NCBI RefSeq assembly: GCF_005960665.1
Contig: NZ_CP040676.1
Span: 1,622,501 to 1,686,500, forward strand
Length of the DNA stretch: 64,000 bases
Direction of reading: 5' to 3'
From: Exiguobacterium mexicanum
GTDB taxonomy: Bacteria; Bacillota; Bacilli; Exiguobacteriales; Exiguobacteriaceae
In this document: positions 51,606 to 62,005 of the stretch, in pieces
How positions within the stretch are numbered: the stretch's first letter is position 1
How the letters are laid out: every line of letters begins with the position of its first letter
Notes under the pieces: generated by a model
What the model saw: only the letters and a program-made list of their open reading frames with translations
What the model was told of the DNA's origin: nothing
The model's database searches: none
Translations under genes and position numbers: made by a program

Positions 51606-52538
51606 CTATTTTTGTTTTTCTGCGACCCGAAGCTTGGCTGAACGGGCCCGGCGGTTGTCTTCAAGTTCAACGTCCCCGGCCGTGATCGGCTTGCGCGTGA
51701 TCAACTTCAACTCGGGTTCAAACTCTTTCGGGATGACCGGCAATCCTGGTGGTAACGGCGGATGCTGGCTTCTCTCTTTGAAGACTTGCTTACAAATCCG
51801 ATCTTCTAACGAGTGGAACGTGATGACACAAATCCGTCCACCGATGGCGAGTAGATCGATCGCGTCTTGGACGGCGCGGTCGAACACGTTCAATTCATCG
51901 TTGACGGCGATGCGGATCGCCTGGAACGTTCGTTTCGCAGGGTGTCCGCCTTTTCGTCGTGCCGGCGCCGGAATCGCGTCTTTAATCAACTCGACGAGTT
52001 CAAACGTCGTCTCGATCGGCTTGACGGCACGGGCTTGCTCGATCTTGCGGGCGATCTGTTTCGAGAATTTTTCTTCCCCGTATGTAAAGAAGATGCGGGC
52101 AAGGTCCCCGAACGGCCATTCGTTGACGACATGGTAAGCCGATAGCTCACGCGAACGGTCCATGCGCATATCTAACGGCGCGTCGTAATTGTAGCTAAAG
52201 CCACGTTCGGCCTCATCGAGCTGCGGCGAAGACACGCCAAGGTCAAACAATACCCCATCGACCTGGGTGATTCCCCGTGCCAGCAGTTCATCTTTCAAAT
52301 GGACGAAGTTGCTTTTAATGAACGTAACCCGGTCCTCATATGGAGCCAACCGCTCACTCGCGTGCTTGAGCGCGACGTCGTCTTGGTCAAAGGCGTACAG
52401 ATGGCCTGTCGTCAAACGCTTGACAATCTCTTCGCTGTGACCGGCTCCTCCTAACGTACAATCGACATAAATCCCGTCTGGCTTAATATTCAATCCCTCA
52501 ATGGACTCCATTTTTAAAACCGTTTCATGCTCAAACAT
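51606..52538 (-). CDS. rsmH: 16S rRNA (C1402-N4)-methyltransferase RsmH (MraW)
   Basis: 310 residues. SAM site [13 protein letters not shown], the [18 protein letters not shown] motif and [10 protein letters not shown]. It is the first gene of the dcw cluster here; mraZ, which normally precedes it, is missing. Confidence 0.97.
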   Translation of the reverse strand: MFEHETVLKMESIEGLNIKPDGIYVDCTLGGAGHSEEIVKRLTTGHLYAFDQDDVALKHASERLAPYEDRVTFIKSNFVHLKDELLARGITQVDGVLFDLGVSSPQLDEAERGFSYNYDAPLDMRMDRSRELSAYHVVNEWPFGDLARIFFTYGEEKFSKQIARKIEQARAVKPIETTFELVELIKDAIPAPARRKGGHPAKRTFQAIRIAVNDELNVFDRAVQDAIDLLAIGGRICVITFHSLEDRICKQVFKERSQHPPLPPGLPVIPKEFEPELKLITRKPITAGDVELEDNRRARSAKLRVAEKQK

Positions 52539-52575
52539 ACAAAAACCCTCTCAACCTACATTTTTCAACTATTTT

Positions 52576-52605
52576 ATTACGTTTACTTTATCATAAAAAT
52601 GTCAA
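52576..52605 (-). promoter_or_regulatory. dcw cluster promoter upstream of rsmH
   Basis: -35 TTGACA (52605-52600), 18-base spacer, -10 CGTAAT (52581-52576). The leader lacks the repeated MraZ-box pattern that I would expect if MraZ controlled it. Confidence 0.55.
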
Positions 52606-52653
52606 GCGCCGCATAGGTTTTTAGCGAAAAGAGGAAACAAAAAGGTAACAAAC

Positions 52654-52685
52654 AAAAAAGATTCCCTGATTGCTCAGGGAACCAT
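52654..52685 (-). terminator. bshC terminator
   Basis: On minus, GGTTCCCTGA - GCAA - TCAGGGAATC then TTTTTTG. Confidence 0.88.
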
Positions 52686-52706
52686 CAAAAAACAATGGTA
52701 TTTATT

Positions 52707-54263
52707 TTACAGTTTAACGAGACATCGCTCCGATTCAGACTGTTCGTAGGCGGCAAATAGCCGTTTGAACACATCGAGGCCATGACGATTCAAGAGCGGT
52801 ACCATCGACCAGATCCGTTCTTGCGGCGCATCCATCGGTAAGAGCCTTGTCGACAGATGAATCCGCCGACTGTTCAACCGATATTGGTCACGTTTCGCCT
52901 CGGCCCGCATCTCGTCAGCGAGCCGATCAAGTACGTGTCGCGCCTTGGCGTCAAATCGATGGCCCCGCTTCCCGGCTTCGCGACCGAGCGCTTCCGTGAG
53001 CGTTCGGTAGGCGTAAAGACTCTGGTCGAACGCCTCGTCATCGAACGTATGGTCCGGCAACGGGTTCGTCAAGTAATCGACGAGCGTCACGCCTTCTTGG
53101 GCAAGCTTCTTCTCATCGTTCGTCGAAACGAGGACGGCCCCGAGCCGTGGGATGAGGAGCGGCATGTTCCAACCAAAGAGATGGAACAGCGGGCGCAACT
53201 GAAGCCAGTAGGCGATTTCCCCCGGGCCGGCGATATAAGCGAGCGTCGGGAACAAGAAGTCTTGCATGAGCGGACGTGACACGACGTTGTTCGAGAACCG
53301 CTCCGGGTGCTCCTCGACTTGTTGCAGCAACTCGGCCTCGGTGAATCGATGGCCTCGTTTCGTCGTGAACACCCCGTCTTGTTTCGTCAACAACTCGCGT
53401 GTGCCGTCGTGATAGAACAGATGGGCCGCATCCCGGTTCAAGTCGACGTGTGGCATGCCATCCTCGAACGCCTCTCGTAGCGCCGTGTTCAGACGATCGT
53501 GTTCGCGAATCAACCGCTTGAATGCATCGCGCTCGAGCGCCCGGACTTCCGGTTGGTGCGGGTCGAACAGGATGAAGTCTTCTCCGACGAACCGGCGCAT
53601 CATCCGCCCGAAAAATTCGGCGAACGAATGGCTCGCTTGGAGCACGGCGACGAGCTCTTGATAAAGTGTCGTCGTGTATGGCGTCTCCGTCTCTGATAAC
53701 AGCACACGCTGTAGCATTTGCACGAGCTCAATTTTCAGTCGATCGAATTCTAACTCCCCGATCGATGCCTTGCCGGCGAGCGGGACCGTCGATAGCGCCT
53801 CTTTACGCAATTGACGCGACAACGGTTGGCTCACGAACACGTGGTTGATTTCCGCATAGTCGTGATCCTCGGTCGCCATCCAAAAAATCGGGATGACCGG
53901 TTTGTTCAGTTTCGCTTCTGCCTGTTTGGCTTTTTTGATCACGGTCAACAGTTTATACACCGCGAACAACGGACCACCGAATACCCCGACTTGCTGTCCG
54001 GTCACCATCGTCAACGCCTCGCCACGAGCCAACGCGTCGAGCTTTGATTCGAGCGCGGGAGACATCGGACCGTGGACGGTTTGTTGGTCTCGCAATATAG
54101 TTACAAGCGCGGGCAAATGCGTGAACGAACGTCCGGTCAGTTCGTCAGCCCTCGCCTCGAGTTCGTCCATCCCTTTATAGTCCAGCCATTTCGAATAACC
54201 TGTCTCCACCTGCATCATCGGAGACGACGGGGCGTACATGGCATCTAGCGACTCTATCCTCAC
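52707..54263 (-). CDS. bshC: Bacillithiol biosynthesis cysteine ligase BshC
   Basis: 518 residues from a GTG at 54263 with AAAGGAAG upstream; a TTG at 54287 lies before that site. Rossmann-like core with TGQQVGVFGGPLFAVYKLLTVI, FWMATEDHDYAEINHVF and a C-terminal coiled coil. It adds Cys to GlcN-malate in the last step of bacillithiol synthesis. It lies upstream of rsmH as in Bacillus. Confidence 0.95.
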   Translation of the reverse strand: MRIESLDAMYAPSSPMMQVETGYSKWLDYKGMDELEARADELTGRSFTHLPALVTILRDQQTVHGPMSPALESKLDALARGEALTMVTGQQVGVFGGPLFAVYKLLTVIKKAKQAEAKLNKPVIPIFWMATEDHDYAEINHVFVSQPLSRQLRKEALSTVPLAGKASIGELEFDRLKIELVQMLQRVLLSETETPYTTTLYQELVAVLQASHSFAEFFGRMMRRFVGEDFILFDPHQPEVRALERDAFKRLIREHDRLNTALREAFEDGMPHVDLNRDAAHLFYHDGTRELLTKQDGVFTTKRGHRFTEAELLQQVEEHPERFSNNVVSRPLMQDFLFPTLAYIAGPGEIAYWLQLRPLFHLFGWNMPLLIPRLGAVLVSTNDEKKLAQEGVTLVDYLTNPLPDHTFDDEAFDQSLYAYRTLTEALGREAGKRGHRFDAKARHVLDRLADEMRAEAKRDQYRLNSRRIHLSTRLLPMDAPQERIWSMVPLLNRHGLDVFKRLFAAYEQSESERCLVKL

Positions 54264-54287
54264 GTATAACGACTTCCTTTCAAACAA

Positions 54288-54647
54288 TTAATACATCATC
54301 TCGCGTGCGATGCCGATCGTGAACAAGACGAAGTGGGCCGGGACGAGCAACAAAAACAATAGGCGCCACCCGTGCACGAACATCTTCGAATAGACGACAT
54401 CCTCATGGCGAACCCGCTGCCAAATGGCGTTGGCAGGGAAGATGGCGGCACAGACGGCGAGCAGCAGCCAGAACACATCGACCCCGACAATCGCCTCGAG
54501 CAAAATCCCACACGCATAGAACCATAGGACCACGCCGGCATCACAGACGAGTTTGAACGTATTAACCGATTTCGGCATAATTTTTCTAAGTATCATATAC
54601 ACCATAAACCAAATGACGAGTGGAAATGAAACGATATACACTAGCAC
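54288..54647 (-). CDS. DUF3397-type membrane protein
   Basis: 119 residues starting at a GTG (54647), four hydrophobic helices, no catalytic motif. Small proteins of this kind often sit between panE and bshC in Bacillales. It overlaps panE by seven bases. Function unknown. Confidence 0.75.
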   Translation of the reverse strand: MLVYIVSFPLVIWFMVYMILRKIMPKSVNTFKLVCDAGVVLWFYACGILLEAIVGVDVFWLLLAVCAAIFPANAIWQRVRHEDVVYSKMFVHGWRLLFLLLVPAHFVLFTIGIAREMMY

Positions 54648-55480
54648 GATACGCTCGCTCCTAAAATTAATTTTTGTAGGACGGGAATGACGGTCAATGT
54701 GATGCCTCGCTCGTCGGCCCGTTTCAACAGCGGTGTCAAGATGGCGTCGACCTCGGTCTGGCGCCCTGCTTCGATGTCACGTAACATGGAAGACCGGTTA
54801 TGGGCCGTTTTTTCAATGATGGTCTCGATATATGTATAAGGCACGTGCCGGTCGAACAATGTGGACAATTCCGCATAGACGGCATCGGCGATGTCACGGC
54901 AAGGCGGCGAAGCGACCGCACCATTTTCGACACGACAGAGCGCTGTGATCGGATTGATGATCGCGTTCGCGAATAGCTTCTCGGTGACGACTTGCTCGAT
55001 GTCTGCTTCCCAGACGACATCGAGTGGAGATGCGTTGAACGACATCTCTTCGAGCGAGCCGAGGCTGCCAATCCGGATGCGCCCGAGCCCGGTATGCTGG
55101 AGCCGGGCGCCGTCGCGGCTCACGCCATGTTCGACCACGCCGAGATGAAACCCTCGTTTCCGTGCGTAGTCGAGATGGGCGATCCCGTTCGAACAGATGA
55201 AGACGGGCACATCCCCTGACAATCGTTCCGTCGCCGCCTCGACCTGGTGTGCTTTCGTCGTCACAAAAAAAACGTCCTGCTCCGACTCGACGAGTGACGT
55301 CACCGGACAAAGGCTTACATGAGCCTTCCCGTTCGTGACGCCGATTCGTTCGATCGTCACGGTCGTCGCCTCGTCGACACGGCCATAGAGCGTCACCGTA
55401 TAATCCGGTTCGAACAGCGAAGCCATCAGCATGCCGACGGCGCCGTTCCCGATAATCCCAATTCGTTTAATCGGCTTCAT
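54641..55480 (-). CDS. 2-dehydropantoate 2-reductase family protein
   Basis: 279 residues from the ATG at 55480 (GGAGGG upstream). NADPH-binding GIIGNGAVGMLMA at the N-terminus, TEKLFANAIINP with the catalytic Lys, and SSMLRDIEAGRQTEVD. It would reduce ketopantoate to pantoate for coenzyme A. Bacillales often have more than one such gene, so the substrate is probable, not certain. Confidence 0.85.
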   Translation of the reverse strand: MKPIKRIGIIGNGAVGMLMASLFEPDYTVTLYGRVDEATTVTIERIGVTNGKAHVSLCPVTSLVESEQDVFFVTTKAHQVEAATERLSGDVPVFICSNGIAHLDYARKRGFHLGVVEHGVSRDGARLQHTGLGRIRIGSLGSLEEMSFNASPLDVVWEADIEQVVTEKLFANAIINPITALCRVENGAVASPPCRDIADAVYAELSTLFDRHVPYTYIETIIEKTAHNRSSMLRDIEAGRQTEVDAILTPLLKRADERGITLTVIPVLQKLILGASVSC

Positions 55481-55543
55481 TGCCATCCCTCCACGTCTAG
55501 TCTGCACTCAAAAGTTTACCACAATCTATTTCCACGACCCAAA

Positions 55544-55584
55544 AAGAAAAAAAGAAGCGATCTCCGAGGAGACCGCTTCTTTTC
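55544..55584 (-). terminator. rpmF terminator
   Basis: On minus, GAAGCGGTCTCC - TC - GGAGATCGCTTC followed by seven T. Confidence 0.9.
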
Positions 55585-55587
55585 GCA

Positions 55588-55761
55588 TTATTTGCTTGTT
55601 ACTTCTTTACCGTTGTAGTGTCCGCAAGATTTGCATACACGGTGAGAAAGCTTCATTTCGCCACAGTTCGGGCACTCGTTCATACCAGGTACGTTGAGTT
55701 TGAAGTGAGTACGACGAAGACGTTTGCGAGTTTTCGACGTTCTACGGAATGGTACTGCCAT
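55588..55761 (-). CDS. rpmF: 50S ribosomal protein L32
   Basis: 57 residues, [19 protein letters not shown] start and a zinc ribbon CPNCG ... CKSCG, the zinc-binding form. AAGGAGGTGG lies before the ATG at 55761. It is cotranscribed with yceD. Confidence 0.98.
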
Positions 55762-55783
55762 CGTTGTCCACCTCCTTGAAAAG

Positions 55784-56311
55784 TTAGCCGTTCTCGTCCT
55801 CTTTTTTAGAGAACAAGTCGGCGAGGCCCGCGAGGCGCGGGTCAATTTTTGGTTGGTCGTCCGGCTGCTCGTCAATGACGGACCAGCCTTCCCCTTCAAC
55901 CTGAGTTTTGTCTGTTTCGTTCCCGAAAACTTGCATCGGGACGTCTAACATGATGAGCTCTCTTACGATTGGTCGCAGATCAATCGTATTTCCTTCTGGC
56001 AAATTGACATCATCGAATTGCTCCGTATAACGCCCATTCTCCAAAAAGAAAGGCTCGAGCGATTCAATATCAAATTCATAGATGACATCGTCCAACGTAC
56101 GCGCATCTGGCAACGTCAGGTCACCTTGAACCTTCAAATTGAATGTAACTTGATTAGATGTGAACGACGCATCCCCGTGCACATGCACCGGGCGAATCGA
56201 ACGGATATCCGGATGGAGCTGAGTAAGCTCTGGTAGTTCGACCATCTCGTCGATGGCAAAACTGTCACCCTGGTTTCGTAGCTTAAGTAGCTGTGCAATA
56301 GACCACTTCAT
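55784..56311 (-). CDS. yceD: DUF177 (YceD) family protein, large-subunit rRNA accumulation factor
   Basis: 175 residues from the ATG at 56311 (GAGGTG upstream); the longer frame would start inside the promoter. [11 protein letters not shown] start, a beta-rich core and [16 protein letters not shown]. It always sits next to rpmF in bacteria and supports 23S rRNA accumulation. The B. subtilis name is ylbN. Confidence 0.93.
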
Positions 56312-56339
56312 CCGAATCACCTCAATTGCAACAATATGA

Positions 56340-56368
56340 ATTATAGATAGGCCAACTTGTTTTGTCAA
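56340..56368 (-). promoter_or_regulatory. yceD-rpmF promoter
   Basis: Perfect sigma-A consensus on minus: TTGACA (56368-56363), 17 bases, TATAAT (56345-56340). Its -35 box overlaps that of the tmcAL promoter on the other strand. Confidence 0.93.
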
Positions 56369-56390
56369 TGTTTTTTCTTTACACTAAAAT
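56362..56390 (+). promoter_or_regulatory. tmcAL promoter
   Basis: -35 TTGTCA (56362-56367), 17 bases, -10 TAAAAT (56385-56390), one mismatch each. It is back to back with the yceD promoter, sharing five of six -35 bases. Confidence 0.8.
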
Positions 56391-56468
56391 CAGTTGACGA
56401 CGGCGCTTTGCCAAAGCGTACTTATCCATCTTACACCAATCCAATCGACAATGCAAAGGAGTAATTTT

Positions 56469-57577
56469 ATGCGAAAAACGGCCATCATCGCTGAGTACAA
56501 CCCGTTCCATAACGGGCATCTCCATCAAGCTGAACGAGCACGGATCGAAACGGGCGCCGATGCCGTCATCGCCGTCATGAGCGCCCAGTTCACCCAACGC
56601 GGGGAACCGGCGGCGTTCGACAAATGGAGCCGCGCGAAAGCGGCCGTCCAGACGGGCGCGATTGACCTCGTCGTGGAACTGCCGACCCGTTACGGGGTAC
56701 AACGTGCCGACCGGTTCGCAAGCGCCGCCGTCGCCATCGCCGAACGCATGCAGTGCCAAACCCTGTCGTTCGGAAGCGAGAGCGGAGACATCACAGCCGT
56801 GAAACGGGCCGCGGCCGCAAACATCGAGGCGACGCCAGCTTATCAGACGGCACTAAAAGAAGCGCTTGACCAAGGACGATCCTCGGCCAAAGCGTCGAGT
56901 GAGGCGTTCGGTGCGCTCTATCCCGATTTCGACTTGACGCTCCCGAACAATATCCTCGCCTATCACTACGCGAAAGCGGCGACGACGATCGAGCTCCATA
57001 CGATTCGTCGCCTCGGTGCGGGATACCATGACCCAAGCGTCTCAGACGTCATGTCGGCCACGGGGGTGCGCGGCCACTACTTGGAGACAGGTATGGTCCG
57101 GGCCGTCCCTGACGCCACGAGAGCCCTGTTTGCGGACGTGTCGATGGCACACTGGTCACTCTATTGGCCCGTCTTGCAGTACAAGTTACGGACGACCCCG
57201 AAAGACGTGCTCGACCAACTTGTCGGCATCGACAGTTCGTTATCACCGCGTTTGATTCAAGCCGGTCTCGAGCCGACGTTCGAGCAGGCGCTCGCTCGAC
57301 TGTTGACGAGACGCTACACTCGGACCGCCATTCAACGTGCTCTCGTCTCTGTGCTCGTCCATTGGCGCCGCGATGAGCTGCCAGAGCGTTTCGATGAGGT
57401 GCCTTACGTCCGCCCGCTCGCGTTCAACGCGATTGGACGAATCGTGTTGAAAGGCATAAAAAAAGACGTACCGCTCATGAGCAAGTACCATCCTGACCTT
57501 GCGTTCGAGGCTCGAGTGACCGAGGCGTATCGCCTTCCTCTCGGAAATCGGTCACTCGTCGAACACGTACAAACCCC

Positions 57578-57599
<22 letters not shown>
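56469..57599 (+). CDS. tmcAL: tRNA(Met) cytidine acetate ligase TmcAL
   Basis: 376 residues from the ATG at 56469 (AAAGGAG upstream). Nucleotidyltransferase motif AEYNPFHNGH (8-17) and SAQFTQRGEPA. It makes N4-acetylcytidine at the wobble base of elongator tRNA-Met from acetate and ATP. It is somewhat shorter than the ~415 of B. subtilis YlbM. Its last 22 bases overlap the convergent ylbL end. Confidence 0.95.
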
Positions 57600-59635
<2,036 letters not shown>

Positions 59636-59651
59636 CTCCGTTCTCCTTCAC

Positions 59652-59688
59652 CACAAAAGATGAAGGCGGTGCCGCCTTCATCTTTGTG
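59652..59688 (-). terminator. Terminator-like hairpin between ylbG and rsmD
   Basis: On minus, ACAAAGATGAAGGCGG - CA - CCGCCTTCATCTTTTGT, a long near-perfect stem. The T-run (TTTTGTGG) is short and only ~16 bases separate it from the rsmD start, so some read-through must feed rsmD unless a promoter is hidden in the stem. Confidence 0.65.
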
Positions 59689-59952
59689 TTATTTCTGCTT
59701 CGATTCGTACGTCTCCGCGACGAACGGCCGCTCACTGCGGACGACCGCTTCGACGAACGGCAACGCGCTCACTTGTTCGAGAATCGCCTCATGTCCATCG
59801 AGGTCGGTATACAAGAAGGCGTACTTCTCCCGCTTTGACACGTAATACAGGTTCGCATAGCGACGCAACGCCTTCACTTGCTTCAACGATTGGACGTAGA
59901 CGACGAACCCGATTCGACCATTCAACTCAAACGTCTCAGATGGCACATCCAC
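59689..59952 (-). CDS. ylbG: YlbG family protein
   Basis: 87 residues if started at the GTG 59952, eight bases after GGAGG; this start overlaps ylbF by 17 bases. The core RIGFVVYVQSLKQVKALRRYANLYYVSKREKYAFLY ... LPFVEAVVRSERPF matches the DUF2129/YlbG family. Function unknown; it is always next to ylbF in Bacillales. Confidence 0.8.
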   Translation of the reverse strand: MDVPSETFELNGRIGFVVYVQSLKQVKALRRYANLYYVSKREKYAFLYTDLDGHEAILEQVSALPFVEAVVRSERPFVAETYESKQK

Positions 59953-60382
59953 AGCTTCCGCCTCCACAACTTCCTCCGCCTGAACATCCGCCTTCATCGA
60001 AGAACGGGTTTCCGGTCGGGACTTTGATTTTTGGAGAAACCGAGAAGGCCAACAGCTCACTCACTTCCCCGAGCAGTTTATCTAAACTGCGTTCCGCTTT
60101 TTTAAATGCGGCCACTTCTGGCTGGACATCGAGACGCCGTTTGACGAGATGCATCTCTTTTTTAATGCGATCGTGGTCCGGGTGATGTTTCCCGAACCGC
60201 TGTACGTACTCGTAATCTTCTTTCATCCGCAAGAACTCACGTTCCACGAGGCGCGCTTCCTCCGATTGGGCTCGCGCTTGTTTCGTGGCGATATATGTTT
60301 GGAACGACTCGCTCGCTTCAATCAAATCGGCTAACGATTCCGTTTGATCGAGCAGGGCGATCGTCTGTTCAGTAATAATCAT
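59936..60382 (-). CDS. ylbF: RNase Y specificity / competence factor YlbF
   Basis: 148 residues from the ATG at 60382. A helical domain (~10-110) with VQRFGKHHPDHDRIKKEM and a C-terminal tail CSGGGSCGGGSCGC. In B. subtilis YlbF, YmcA and YaaT form a complex that carries Fe-S clusters and directs RNase Y; the tail cysteines are likely ligands. The codons of the tail also supply the ribosome site of ylbG. Confidence 0.93.
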   Translation of the reverse strand: MIITEQTIALLDQTESLADLIEASESFQTYIATKQARAQSEEARLVEREFLRMKEDYEYVQRFGKHHPDHDRIKKEMHLVKRRLDVQPEVAAFKKAERSLDKLLGEVSELLAFSVSPKIKVPTGNPFFDEGGCSGGGSCGGGSCGCAI

Positions 60383-60443
60383 GGCTTTCACCCTTTCTGC
60401 CATGATTTTAACACATTTGATTCCCTCTGTAAGCAATCGGCTT

Positions 60444-60449
60444 TATAAT
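60444..60449 (+). promoter_or_regulatory. Likely -10 box of the ATP-grasp gene
   Basis: Perfect TATAAT; the -35 at 17 bases (TTCCCT) is poor. Confidence 0.4.
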
Positions 60450-60477
60450 TGAACGTGACTGTCAAGCGTCCAACCAG

Positions 60478-60515
60478 AAAGGAAGTGAACAGGTGCATCC
60501 GTGCACCTCGCTATG
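60478..60515 (+). promoter_or_regulatory. Hairpin and seven-codon minigene in the ATP-grasp ribosome site
   Basis: AAAGGAAG is followed by GTG (60493) that opens a short frame encoding VHPCTSL, whose TGA overlaps the ATG at 60513 (ATGA). The same bases form a perfect hairpin GGTGCA-TCCG-TGCACC (60492-60507). Either the minigene couples translation to the gene, or the hairpin brings the distant ribosome site close to the ATG. Confidence 0.5.
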
Positions 60516-61268
60516 AAAAAAGTCTCATTTAACATGATTCGTTCGGCCGGCATCAAGACCGACTATGCGAAACCTGAATATTATTACGACCAGCTCGATA
60601 AAGTAAGAGCGGCCGACCTCGTCTTGTTCCCTGAATATTGGATGGTCAACTCGATCATCTACGGACTGAATAAACCGATTTTCCCGTCCCCGGCCACGTA
60701 TCACCTCGGGCACGATAAGATTGAGATGACGCGCGCCTTCAAGGCGACGTTCCCGCACCGCATCCCGAAGACGCTCATCTACGGGAAAAACCCTTACACG
60801 ATTGAGCGTGTCTTGGAAGAGTTCGAGTACCCGTTCGTCGCCAAGACGGCCAAGTCGTCGATGGGACAAGGCGTCTGGCTCATCAAGCATGAACAGGACT
60901 GGCTCGAATACGTCGACAAGCACGAGACGTTCTACGTCCAGCAATATATCCCGAATGACCGCGACTTACGGATCATCGTCATCGGTGAAGAAGTCGTCGG
61001 TTCGTACTGGCGCGTCAGCGAAGCGTTCTTGAACAACGTCGCCCAAGGTGCCCACTTCTCGTATGACGACATCCCGGAAGACGTCGTCGCGGAAGTGCTC
61101 GATATCGCCAAAACGCTTCACATCAATCACGCTGCCTTCGACGTCATCGTCGCAGACGGTGAATTTTACATTTTAGAGTTCAACGTCTTCTTCGGTTCGG
61201 AAGGGCTCCTGCCGCTCGGTGTGAGGCTTACAGACAAGATTGCCCACTACCTCGACACCCAGGCTTGA
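60513..61268 (+). CDS. ATP-grasp (RimK-like) ligase of unknown substrate
   Basis: 251 residues from the ATG at 60513; a GTG at 60501 in frame is an alternative. ATP-grasp features: PFVAKTAKSSMGQGVWLI (glycine loop), FYVQQYIPNDRDLRIIVIGEEVVGSYWRVS and DVIVADGEFYILEFNVFFG with metal ligands. Enzymes of this fold join a carboxylate to an amine or thiol. No partner gene shows the substrate. It is monocistronic or ahead of the yugN-like gene. Confidence 0.8.
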   Translation: MKKVSFNMIRSAGIKTDYAKPEYYYDQLDKVRAADLVLFPEYWMVNSIIYGLNKPIFPSPATYHLGHDKIEMTRAFKATFPHRIPKTLIYGKNPYTIERVLEEFEYPFVAKTAKSSMGQGVWLIKHEQDWLEYVDKHETFYVQQYIPNDRDLRIIVIGEEVVGSYWRVSEAFLNNVAQGAHFSYDDIPEDVVAEVLDIAKTLHINHAAFDVIVADGEFYILEFNVFFGSEGLLPLGVRLTDKIAHYLDTQA

Positions 61269-61371
61269 GGCGTTCATCTTTTTTTCACAATTTGAACACA
61301 CGTTATTCCAAGAACGTTTTCGAATATGATATGATGACATATGAGGTTTATTAGGGAAAAGGAGGATTATG

Positions 61372-61734
61372 ATGAAATTTGAGCAGTTCCACATCGAGGG
61401 AAAAGAGATCCGCTTCGGTTTGCTCGAGACGATCATGGATCATCATCATTTCATCCGTGAAGGCGCTTGGGACTATGAGCGTGCAACGTATGACATGAAG
61501 TACGAGAAACAATCGACAGGCGAGACGTTCTACCTTCGCTTACCGGTATATGCGATTGAAGGACAAATCGAGGACCGTCATGCGGTCGTTAAAATGTTGA
61601 CACCGATTCTCGGAAAACATTACTACCCGCACGGCGTCGAGTACGACGAAGAGTTCCCGGAAGAAATCGTCCGTGATTGCGAGCGTCGTCTTGCCGCACT
61701 CGCTGAGACACTCGAAGTAAAACCCCTTGCATAA
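61372..61734 (+). CDS. YugN-like family protein
   Basis: 120 residues from the second of two adjacent ATGs, six bases after GGAGG. An FGLLETIMDHHHFIREGAWDYERATYDMKY core matches the YugN-like (PF08868) family as I remember it. Function unknown. The stop codon lies in the loop of its own terminator, and IS1182 copy 2 begins two bases after it; the protein is intact. Confidence 0.82.
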   Translation: MKFEQFHIEGKEIRFGLLETIMDHHHFIREGAWDYERATYDMKYEKQSTGETFYLRLPVYAIEGQIEDRHAVVKMLTPILGKHYYPHGVEYDEEFPEEIVRDCERRLAALAETLEVKPLA

Positions 61735-61736
61735 GC
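61718..61736 (+). terminator. Left half of the split terminator of the yugN-like gene
   Basis: AAAACCCCTT-GC and loop ATAA; the right half GC-G-AAGGGGTTTTT is at 63576-63590. Rejoined they form a strong hairpin that overlaps the last codons and the stop. GCATAAGC at 61729-61736 is the left copy of the IS target duplication. Confidence 0.8.
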
Positions 61737-61766
61737 GAGGGCACTGAAAAACTTCAAATGATTTTG

Positions 61767-61810
61767 AACAGATGAGCGTCGTCCCGTTTGGGATGACGCT
61801 CATCTGTTTT
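61767..61810 (+). terminator. Left-end terminator of IS1182 copy 2
   Basis: The same 19-bp stem and T-run as in copy 1; here it faces transcription from the yugN-like gene. Confidence 0.75.
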
Positions 61811-61834
61811 CCTTGTCCTTCAGCCGCCCTGTCC

Positions 61835-61932
61835 GGCACGCCGCTTTCCTGGGGGCGGGCGTCGAGCCGCATCGCGACGTCGTCGCTGCTGGGTCTCGCC
61901 TTGCCCGCTGATTCCCCGGGAGTCGGCGTGCC
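61835..61932 (-). repeat. Structured module C inside IS1182 copy 2
   Basis: Identical to 1465-1562: closing stem GGCACGCC/GGCGTGCC and the same inner helices and motifs. Confidence 0.75.
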
Positions 61933-62005
61933 CTCGGGCGGCGCTGTACGCGCCCGGCATTCCGGACTATACTGGCAGTAACCAACCCATTTGGAGGCGA
62001 TCCCG

